11,724 nt of DNA from Candidatus Nitrosopumilus sp. (GTDB lineage Archaea; Thermoproteota; Nitrososphaeria; Nitrososphaerales; Nitrosopumilaceae): the NCBI GenBank assembly GCA_029864805.1, contig JAOTSS010000056.1, positions 1 through 11,724 on the forward strand. Direction: 5' to 3'. The notes beneath the pieces are model-generated. The model ran no database searches. It was not told where the DNA came from and saw nothing but the letters and a program-made list of their open reading frames with translations. The position numbers were made by a program, and so were the translations under genes. Shown in pieces: positions 5,628 through 11,724 of this stretch; the first letter of the stretch is position 1, and the number at the start of each line of letters is the position of its first letter.

Positions 5628-8600
5628 TGTCACTTCAGGCAATCAAATCAATTGATGGGATTCGTTTTTCAGTATGGTCTCCAACAGAAGTTAGGAAATA
5701 CTCTGTTGCCGAAATTACTGCACCTGAAACATATGATGAAGATGGAATGCCGGTTCAGGGAGGTCTTATGGATGGACGTCTTGGTACTCTTGAACCTGGA
5801 CAAAAATGTCTAACTTGTGGAAATACCGCAGCTAGATGTCCTGGCCACTTTGGACATATTGAACTTGCAGAACCAATATTGCATATTGCATTTATTGATA
5901 ACATCTACAAACTATTACAATCAACATGTCGTTCTTGTGCAAGACTCAAAGTTCCACAAGAAGATTTAGATGAATTCAAAAAAATCAAAGATAAGCATGC
6001 CGCGTATACTGTGATTTCTCAAAAACGTATTCCGGAGCAAATTATAGAAAAAGCAAAGAAAGCAAAAGAATGTCCTCACTGTGGAAAGACACAGTATGAA
6101 TTAGTCTTTACAAAACCAACTATATTTGTTGAAAAAACCGAAATTGGTGAACATAGATTACTTCCAATTACAATCAGAGAAAGATTTTCACAAATTCTTG
6201 ATGAAGATTTAATGTTGTTATCATATGATCCTGTTACTGCAAGACCTGAATGGTTTATCCTTCAGGCATTACCTGTACCACCTGTAACTGTAAGACCATC
6301 AATCATTCTTGAGACAGGAATAAGATCTGAAGATGACTTGACACACAAAATGGTTGACATCATTAGAGTCAATCAAAGATTAAAAGAAAGCAAAGAGGCG
6401 GGAACCCCACCACTTATCGTGCAAGACCTGGTTGACTTGTTACAATATCATTCTACAACATATTTTGATAATGAAGTCTCTGGAATTCCTCAAGCACACC
6501 ATCGTTCAGGACGTCCACTTAAAACTTTGACTCAAAGACTCAAAGGAAAAGAAGGACGATTTAGAGGATCACTCTCTGGAAAGAGAGTTGATTTTTCAAG
6601 TAGAACTGTAATTTCACCTGATCCTAACTTGGATTTATCTGAAGTTGGTGTTCCTGAACAAGTTGCCATGAAATTAACAATTCCTGAAATTGTTACAGAA
6701 TGGAATATTGAGAGAATGCAAAAACTTGTAATTAATGGACCTGAAAAATTTCCAGGTGTAAATTATATTGTTAGACCTGATGGTGTAAAGATTAGATTAG
6801 ATTTTGTAGAGGACCGTTCAACTATCGCAGAAACTCTTGAAATTGGTTATCTGATTGAAAGGCATCTTGCAGATGGTGATATTGTCATGTTTAACAGACA
6901 ACCTTCACTTCACCAAATGTCTATCATGGCTCACTATGTCCGAGTTCTCCCAGGTAAAACTTTCAGATTGCACCCTTCAGTGTGTCCTCCATATAACGCA
7001 GACTTTGATGGGGATGAAATGAACCTACACGTTCCTCAAAGTGAGGAAGCAAGAGCAGAAGCGATTCTTTTGATGAGGGTTCAAGATCAATTAATCTCTC
7101 CTAGATATGGTGGTCCAATCATTGGAGCACTAAGAGACTTTGTAACTGGTGCATATCTTCTAACTAAAGACGAAACAATACTTTCTGTTCAGGAATTCTC
7201 AAACCTTGCAATGCTTGGTGGTTACAAAGATATACTTCCAAAACCTGCTACAAAAACAAAAGATGGTCCAGCATACACTGGAAAACAACTATTTTCACTA
7301 TTCCTCCCAAAAGACTTCAACTACGTCCTTACATCAAAATGGTCCAAGGGAACAAATGGTCCTGCAAAAGATGTTGTGATTAAAAACGGTGAACTAATCA
7401 GCGGTGTGATTGATAAAACATCCATTGGTGCAGAAGAACCAGAAAGTGTCTTGCACAGAATTACAAAAGACTATGGAAATGCAGTTGGCAAGAATTTCTT
7501 AAACTCTATTCTCATTATGGTCAAACAATTCATTACAAGTTATGGATTTAGTTATGGGTTTGGTGATCTTGAAGTACCAGAAAAAGAAAAACAGCAGATT
7601 CTTGATGACATTCAAGCAACTTATGATATTGTGTCTGATTTGACTGATCAATATGAAAAAGGAACTCTTAAACTCACAAGAGGTATGAAACCTGAAGAGG
7701 CACTTGAGGCATACATTGTAAATGAATTGGGTAAGGCAAGAGACAAAGCTGGTTCTACTGCAAACCATTCTCTTGATGATTCCAATGCTGGTAAAATTAT
7801 GGCTACAACTGGTGCCAGAGGTTCATCATTAAATGTAGGTCAAATGGCAGGTGCATTAGGACAACAGTCCAGGAGAGGTAACAGACTTCATGATGGTTAT
7901 CACAATCGTGCATTGACACATTTCCAAGAACATGACAATAATCCAGATGCACACGGATTTGTAAAATCCAATTATAGAGAAGGTCTATCTGCGTTAGAAT
8001 TTTTCTTCCACGCAATGGGTGGTCGTGAAGGACTTGTAGATACTGCAGTTAGAACGCAACAAAGTGGTTATATGCAACGTAGATTGATCAATGCATTAGA
8101 ACATATTCGATTAGAGTATGATGGAACAGTAAGAGATCCGCATGGCCATATTGTACAATTTCTTTATGGTGAAGATGGGATAGATGTTGCAAAAAGTGAT
8201 CATGGTGAAGCATTCAACGCTCATAGATTAGCTGAATCTCAAACCATGATTGATTCTGGTAAAAAGGCAACAAAAGATGAGATTGATACTTTAATTAAAA
8301 AATATGCAAAGACGTTCAGTCCAAGACTCACTTCGTTGATATCTGAAGCCTTGCATGAATCTAGTCTAAGTAAAGATGGCGTAGAAGCAGTTTGTAAGAA
8401 GGGGTTATCTCTTTACAACAAAGCTAAAGTCGAACCTGGACAAGCAGTAGGAATTATCACTGCTCAATCAATTGGTGAACCTGGTACTCAAATGACTTTG
8501 AGGACATTCCACTTTGCTGGAATTAAAGAAAGAAATGTAACCTTGGGCCTTCCAAGATTAATTGAATTAGTTGATGCAAGAAAGAAACCAGTTACTCCAA

Positions 8601-9418
8601 CTATGGATATTTATCTTGATAACGAATCAAAAAAATCTCGAGAAAAAGCAATTGAAGTTGCAAGAAATGTATTACAAACTAAAATTAGTGCATTAATTGC
8701 AAACAGTGAAACTGACTATGCCACTGAAATTAAATTAATCCTAAGTGAAAATAGACTAAGAGAAAGAGGATGCTCAATTGCTGAAGTTGAGGCATCACTT
8801 GCATCAAACAAGAAATTCAAAATGGAAACAGTTGGTGAACTAATTACTCTCAAACTAGTTGAAGAGTCTGACACTGCAACAGTAATTGCAATTAGAAATA
8901 AAGTTCTAAACACTACAGTGAAGGGAGTTCCAGATATTGAACGTGTAACCCTTGTCCAAAAAGATGATGAATGGGTTATCCAGACAACTGGTTCTAACAT
9001 TGCTAAAGTACTTGAAGTAAAAGGCATTGATAAAACAAATGTACGAACAAACAATGTGTTTGAAATAGCAGGAACTCTTGGAATTGAAGCTGCGAGAAAT
9101 GCATTGATTAACGAACTCAATCATACTCTAGGTGATCAAGGATTGGAGGTTGATAATAGATACATCATGCTAGTATCTGATTTGATGTGCTCAAGAGGTT
9201 ACATGCAACAAATTGGTAGACACGGAATTGCAGGTACCAAAGATAGTGTTCTTGCAAGAGCAGCATTTGAAATTACAGTTCCTACAATTGCACATGCTGC
9301 ACTTGGAGGAGAAGTAGAACAACTCAAAGGTATCACTGAAAATGTAATTGTTGGCAGTAACATTCCAATTGGAAGCGGAACTGTTGACCTATACATGCAA
9401 GTAAGCAAGAAAAAATAA
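5627..9418 (+). CDS. rpoA: DNA-directed RNA polymerase largest subunit, A' and A'' in one chain (RpoA/Rpb1)
   Basis: The catalytic largest subunit, 1263 residues. Most archaea encode it as two genes (A' and A''); here the frame runs uninterrupted through the usual split region (about residues 860-900), a trait known from Thaumarchaeota. The clamp has two zinc sites: C61, C64, C71, H74 and C101, C104, C149, C152. RGSLSGKRVDF begins at 313 (lid/switch region). The active-site NADFDGD is at 457-463, with D459, D461 and D463 holding the catalytic magnesium. The bridge-helix region lies around GGREGLVDTAV (798-808). EPGQAVGIITAQSIGEPGTQ (936-955), followed by MTLRTFHFAG, is the trigger loop in the A'' part. 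The C-terminal heptad tail of eukaryotic Rpb1 is absent, as expected for archaea. The 1-nt overlap with rpoB and AAGGAG upstream support the start. Confidence 0.98.
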   Translation: MSLQAIKSIDGIRFSVWSPTEVRKYSVAEITAPETYDEDGMPVQGGLMDGRLGTLEPGQKCLTCGNTAARCPGHFGHIELAEPILHIAFIDNIYKLLQSTCRSCARLKVPQEDLDEFKKIKDKHAAYTVISQKRIPEQIIEKAKKAKECPHCGKTQYELVFTKPTIFVEKTEIGEHRLLPITIRERFSQILDEDLMLLSYDPVTARPEWFILQALPVPPVTVRPSIILETGIRSEDDLTHKMVDIIRVNQRLKESKEAGTPPLIVQDLVDLLQYHSTTYFDNEVSGIPQAHHRSGRPLKTLTQRLKGKEGRFRGSLSGKRVDFSSRTVISPDPNLDLSEVGVPEQVAMKLTIPEIVTEWNIERMQKLVINGPEKFPGVNYIVRPDGVKIRLDFVEDRSTIAETLEIGYLIERHLADGDIVMFNRQPSLHQMSIMAHYVRVLPGKTFRLHPSVCPPYNADFDGDEMNLHVPQSEEARAEAILLMRVQDQLISPRYGGPIIGALRDFVTGAYLLTKDETILSVQEFSNLAMLGGYKDILPKPATKTKDGPAYTGKQLFSLFLPKDFNYVLTSKWSKGTNGPAKDVVIKNGELISGVIDKTSIGAEEPESVLHRITKDYGNAVGKNFLNSILIMVKQFITSYGFSYGFGDLEVPEKEKQQILDDIQATYDIVSDLTDQYEKGTLKLTRGMKPEEALEAYIVNELGKARDKAGSTANHSLDDSNAGKIMATTGARGSSLNVGQMAGALGQQSRRGNRLHDGYHNRALTHFQEHDNNPDAHGFVKSNYREGLSALEFFFHAMGGREGLVDTAVRTQQSGYMQRRLINALEHIRLEYDGTVRDPHGHIVQFLYGEDGIDVAKSDHGEAFNAHRLAESQTMIDSGKKATKDEIDTLIKKYAKTFSPRLTSLISEALHESSLSKDGVEAVCKKGLSLYNKAKVEPGQAVGIITAQSIGEPGTQMTLRTFHFAGIKERNVTLGLPRLIELVDARKKPVTPTMDIYLDNESKKSREKAIEVARNVLQTKISALIANSETDYATEIKLILSENRLRERGCSIAEVEASLASNKKFKMETVGELITLKLVEESDTATVIAIRNKVLNTTVKGVPDIERVTLVQKDDEWVIQTTGSNIAKVLEVKGIDKTNVRTNNVFEIAGTLGIEAARNALINELNHTLGDQGLEVDNRYIMLVSDLMCSRGYMQQIGRHGIAGTKDSVLARAAFEITVPTIAHAALGGEVEQLKGITENVIVGSNIPIGSGTVDLYMQVSKKK

Positions 9419-9422
9419 ACTA

Positions 9423-9427
9423 GTGAT
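9423..9427 (+). promoter_or_regulatory. Shine-Dalgarno-like site that decides the lsm start
   Basis: GTGAT is complementary to the AUCAC part of the archaeal 16S 3' end and lies 4 nt before the ATG at 9432. In that register the GGAGG part of the pairing would sit at the same distance as at rpoH. The GTG at 9423 could be read as an in-frame start, but it is better explained as part of this site. Confidence 0.5.
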
Positions 9428-9431
9428 AACT

Positions 9432-9662
9432 ATGGCTGATGAAATTACTAATCTAATGAACAATAGCAAAGATAAGATAGTTTTACTTCGATTGCGAAAC
9501 ACTAAAACTATTCAAGGAATTCTAAAAGACTTTGACATTCATATGAATTTGACATTAGAAGATGCTGAAGATGTAACTGGTGAAAAACATGAGAAGATTG
9601 GCAAGACCCTACTACGTGGAGATAACATTTTACTAATTTCTCTTCCTGAAGAAAAATCTTAG
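9432..9662 (+). CDS. Lsm/Sm-like archaeal RNA-binding protein
   Basis: A 76-residue protein of the Sm/Lsm family, which forms ring oligomers that bind U-rich RNA and act in RNA processing and stability. The Sm1 motif covers about residues 16-46: LLRLRNTKTIQGILKDFD, then HMNLTLEDAED with the conserved N-L pair. The Sm2 motif is LLRGDNILLISLPE (60-73) with the typical RG-x-NI core. The length is that of archaeal SmAP1-type proteins. The ATG at 9432 (MADEITNL) is preferred over the in-frame GTG at 9423, which falls in a Shine-Dalgarno-like GTGAT. It begins 13 nt after the rpoA stop, with no promoter visible between them, so it is probably co-transcribed with the polymerase genes. It could supply an RNA chaperone alongside transcription, which is inference. 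Confidence 0.92.
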   Translation: MADEITNLMNNSKDKIVLLRLRNTKTIQGILKDFDIHMNLTLEDAEDVTGEKHEKIGKTLLRGDNILLISLPEEKS

Positions 9663-9677
9663 AATTAATCCATCAAA

Positions 9678-9685
9678 CATTAAAT
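9678..9685 (+). promoter_or_regulatory. TATA-box promoter of the 9708-10889 gene
   Basis: CATTAAAT occupies -30 to -23 relative to the ATG at 9708. ATTAAAT begins 29 nt before that start codon, exactly the distance seen for the gene at 10941. It lies within the 45-nt gap after lsm and predicts a leaderless transcript. Confidence 0.5.
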
Positions 9686-9707
9686 TCAATCTTTGATAAT
9701 TAATGAC

Positions 9708-10889
9708 ATGTATCTTTTTTTTATGATAATTTCATTGATTTTGCTTCCTGTATTTGGTGAACCTATTCCTGATTATAAAAATCCGTACTCTCCAATATTT
9801 ACAGATAAGCCCATGTATTCTTGGACTGACAAAATAAAAATGACTATCATTGCTCCCAGTTGGAATACTGATAGACACTTAATTGATTCAATTGGCGATA
9901 CACATGATCATCCAATTAAAATTTCAACAAGAGAGCACTCCCTTGAACCATATAGATTTACAGAAACTGACGTTAACTCGGGAATTTTTAAAGCTGAAGT
10001 AATCCTTACAGGATTTGCACATGACGCAGATGGGGATGGCTACATTGATACCACTCCTAGAACCATGGGTACTGGTCCAACAAGCGGATTTTTAGAAGTC
10101 GATAGGGATTCAGCAGTCACCATATCCTTTGAATTTGCAGACGGAGTAATCTTAACTGAATCAGCACCAGTAAGCTGGAATATTGGAACTATTCAATTTA
10201 ATCAGGAAATTTTTCTCTTAGATGATGCTGTAACTATTCGTATAATTGATTCTGATATGAATCTCAATCCTGAAGCGTTAGATCATATTCCGATTCAAGT
10301 TTCATCAAACTCTGATATTGCAGGAATAGAAGTTGACGGAGTTGAGACATCAGAAAATTCTGGAATGTTTGTCGCAACAATTTTTCTATCACCTACTTCA
10401 ACTAGTAGTGGAAATCGACTTTATTCAGCACTTGGTGATAATATCTCTGCAAAATATAATGATTATACTTTACCAAAACCATACTCCGTTTCAGATAATC
10501 TACAAATAGAAACTTCTGCCCTTGTTGACTCTTCTATCCCTCCAATAGAGCGAATAGAAAATCTTCCCATCAAATTTTCTGATGGGTTAGGAAATTCATT
10601 ACAATCATTTTCATCAGATAATCAGTTACAAATAGTTGGAACTATAGCTAACCCAAATGATTTTGAACAAAAGTTTGTCTATCTATTTCAGGTAAAAAAT
10701 GACAATAATGTTGTAGAATCAATCTCTTGGGTTCAAGGTCAATTGTCATCTGCACAAAGTCTTGACGTTTCTCAATCATGGACTCCAAAAAAATCTGGTC
10801 TTTATAAAATTGAGACATTTGTCTGGGATTCTCTTATAGATCCAATTGTGTTGGCACCAATAATGTCTACTTTGATCACAGTTGAATGA
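9708..10889 (+). CDS. Exported beta-rich surface or extracellular protein with two NSG-F modules
   Basis: A 393-residue protein of unknown function. Residues 1-17 form a short signal peptide without basic residues, ending PVFG. Two related modules follow, marked by TETDVNSGIFKAE (85-97) and VETSENSGMFVAT (212-224). I recall similar 'NSG-x-F' modules in large thaumarchaeal surface proteins. Between them, D106-x-D108-G-D110-G-x2-D114 is an EF-hand or thrombospondin-3-like calcium loop. Residues about 305-393 form a separate C-terminal beta domain (VYLFQVKNDNNVV, SWVQGQL, SWTPKKSGLYKIETFVWDS). There is no PEFG signal or C-terminal membrane segment, so release or non-covalent attachment is likely. 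The ATG at 9708 is chosen over an in-frame TTG at 9693 because the TATA box fits a leaderless start there; the ATG at 9723 is also possible. Confidence 0.82.
   Translation: MYLFFMIISLILLPVFGEPIPDYKNPYSPIFTDKPMYSWTDKIKMTIIAPSWNTDRHLIDSIGDTHDHPIKISTREHSLEPYRFTETDVNSGIFKAEVILTGFAHDADGDGYIDTTPRTMGTGPTSGFLEVDRDSAVTISFEFADGVILTESAPVSWNIGTIQFNQEIFLLDDAVTIRIIDSDMNLNPEALDHIPIQVSSNSDIAGIEVDGVETSENSGMFVATIFLSPTSTSSGNRLYSALGDNISAKYNDYTLPKPYSVSDNLQIETSALVDSSIPPIERIENLPIKFSDGLGNSLQSFSSDNQLQIVGTIANPNDFEQKFVYLFQVKNDNNVVESISWVQGQLSSAQSLDVSQSWTPKKSGLYKIETFVWDSLIDPIVLAPIMSTLITVE
9715..9722 (+). terminator. Possible U-tract terminator of the polymerase operon inside the next gene's start
   Basis: Eight consecutive T residues lie 53 nt after the lsm stop and are the only long T run there. 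They also code Leu-Phe-Phe of the next protein's signal peptide. Termination at this site would have to be partial, or shared with initiation of the downstream gene. Confidence 0.3.
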
Positions 10890-10910
10890 AAAGTATGATT
10901 CCTACGTGAT

Positions 10911-10924
10911 TATTAAATATAAAA
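10911..10924 (+). promoter_or_regulatory. TATA-box promoter of the gene starting at 10941
   Basis: TATTAAATATAAAA is a near-ideal archaeal TATA box. Its core occupies -30 to -23 relative to the GTG at 10941, predicting a leaderless mRNA that begins at the start codon. A T6 run (10933-10938) between this box and the gene could also end transcripts from the 9708-10889 gene. Confidence 0.65.
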
Positions 10925-10940
10925 TTACAAAATTTTTTGT

Positions 10941-11724
10941 GTGTTAGGATATTTGCTTGGGGTAACATTAGTGTTAACCGTACTGTCTCCTTTAAGTTTC
11001 TCGGATGTTTTTGCTGAAACGTTTCTTGTAAATACCGATAAACAATCCTACAATACTGGTGACTCCATCACTATTTCTGGGGAAATTCTTGATTTTGGAA
11101 TGCCGGTAATAGCTCTGAGCATCTATGATCCTGATGAAAAAATTTTGTCTGCAAACAATTTGGAAATCTCACCTGAAAAAATATTTACAAAGACAATTCA
11201 TCTTGACTCTCCATTTTATGAAAAAACCGGGGAATATCGAATAAAACTAGATTATGGGCAAATCTCCAAAAATAACTATTTTACAATAGGGGATAATTCC
11301 GCAAAAACTCAAGTCCCTGTTCAGATAACCGAAAAACCAGAAATTTCTCTTCTTTACACCGACAAAAATCAATACGCTGACAATGATATGATACACATCA
11401 CAGGTCTTGTTTCTGCATTAGATTCACCTACTGCATTGATAGGAATTTATGATCCATATGGAATGCCTGCAGGATTTTATTTTGGAACAATAGACTCTGA
11501 TTTGGAATTTTCAACCAGTTTTCTTGTAAAAGATGGTGTCAATTTTAGAACAGAAGGAACATACTCGATTAAAGCTCATTATGGAGAATCTGAAATAATA
11601 TCTTTTTTTGACTATTACAAAGAATCTCAAACTGTAACTGATGAAACAATTGATGAAACAATTGATGAAACAATTGATGAAACAATTGATGAAACAATTG
11701 AAATAGAAATTGATATCTCAAAAC
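10941..11724 (+). CDS. Exported two-domain Ig-like protein with a DETI repeat linker (partial, runs off the right edge)
   Basis: An open frame of 261 codons with no stop before the window end. The frame is closed upstream by a TAA at 10920-10922 and holds no ATG before the hydrophobic stretch. GTG at 10941 is therefore the likely start, and the TATA box places transcription start on it. Residues 1-25 (MLGYLLGVTLVLTVLSPLSF... ending VFA) are a signal peptide. Two Ig-like modules follow, about 27-117 and 135-216, each with TDK-x-(S/N)-x-Y or TDKNQY, I-x-I-(S/T)-G, IYDP-x2 and G-x-Y-x-IK-x-x-YG. The first module of the 1023-1850 PEFG protein has the same layout. From residue 234 a perfect (DETI)5 acidic linker begins, followed by EIEIDIS. 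The rest, including any sorting signal, lies outside the window. Surface display is inferred; the role is unknown. Confidence 0.8.
   Translation, partial: MLGYLLGVTLVLTVLSPLSFSDVFAETFLVNTDKQSYNTGDSITISGEILDFGMPVIALSIYDPDEKILSANNLEISPEKIFTKTIHLDSPFYEKTGEYRIKLDYGQISKNNYFTIGDNSAKTQVPVQITEKPEISLLYTDKNQYADNDMIHITGLVSALDSPTALIGIYDPYGMPAGFYFGTIDSDLEFSTSFLVKDGVNFRTEGTYSIKAHYGESEIISFFDYYKESQTVTDETIDETIDETIDETIDETIEIEIDISK
11640..11699 (+). repeat. Five perfect tandem copies of a 12-bp repeat encoding DETI
   Basis: The unit GATGAAACAATT occurs five times without a mismatch, in frame, encoding (Asp-Glu-Thr-Ile)5 in the secreted protein. It is followed by the degenerate GAAATAGAAATTGAT. A 12-bp unit keeps the frame when copies are gained or lost, so the length of this acidic linker may vary between strains. 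Confidence 0.95.

Noticed and set aside
8716..9120. 134-codon minus-strand open frame inside rpoA
   Set aside because: It lies wholly within the conserved A'' part of rpoA, has no promoter or ribosome binding site, and shows no domain.
9423..9425. GTG as start of the lsm gene
   Set aside because: It is part of GTGAT, which pairs with the 16S 3' end. The ATG at 9432 gives the normal archaeal Lsm length and N terminus.
10895..10909. ATG upstream of the gene at 10941 as its true start
   Set aside because: This frame (ATG ATT CCT ACG TGA) ends after four codons and would need a frameshift to reach the secreted protein. The GTG at 10941 with its TATA box explains the gene without one.

Overview
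The window looks like the chromosome of an ammonia-oxidising thaumarchaeon (Nitrososphaerota), most like the marine Nitrosopumilus group. The evidence is an AT-rich sequence, an archaeal-type RNA polymerase operon whose largest subunit is one unsplit polypeptide (a known thaumarchaeal trait), archaeal TATA boxes with leaderless starts, and secreted proteins ending in the PEFG-CTERM sorting signal known from this group. The assignment rests on recognising families by eye; no search was run.

Layout. Positions 1-1850 (minus strand) hold a tandem set of secreted protein genes: the first 13 codons of one at the left edge, a complete 285-residue PEFG-CTERM protein (102-959), and a complete 275-residue PEFG-CTERM protein (1023-1850). 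The two complete genes end in an almost identical 102-nt block that begins exactly at the Pro codon of PEFG. Each is followed at the same spacing by an identical 20-bp promoter element that serves the next gene. A 178-nt divergent promoter region (1851-2028) separates them from the RNA polymerase genes.

Positions 2029-9662 (plus strand) form a tight operon: rpoH, rpoB, rpoA (the first three joined by 1-nt TAATG overlaps), then an Lsm/Sm-like RNA-binding protein gene 13 nt downstream. Together they encode the clamp, jaw and catalytic core of RNA polymerase plus a small RNA-binding ring protein.

Positions 9708-11724 (plus strand) return to secreted proteins: a 393-residue exported beta-rich protein with two related modules and a calcium-loop-like motif, then the first 261 codons of an exported two-domain Ig-like protein that enters a perfect (DETI)5 linker at the right edge. 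The plus-strand secreted genes and the 1023-1850 gene appear to be leaderless, whereas rpoH has a leader with a strong Shine-Dalgarno site. Ig-like domains of the same general pattern occur on both sides of the polymerase operon, so this conserved operon sits inside a cell-surface protein neighbourhood. I saw no tRNA or rRNA genes, CRISPR arrays, insertion sequences or phage genes.
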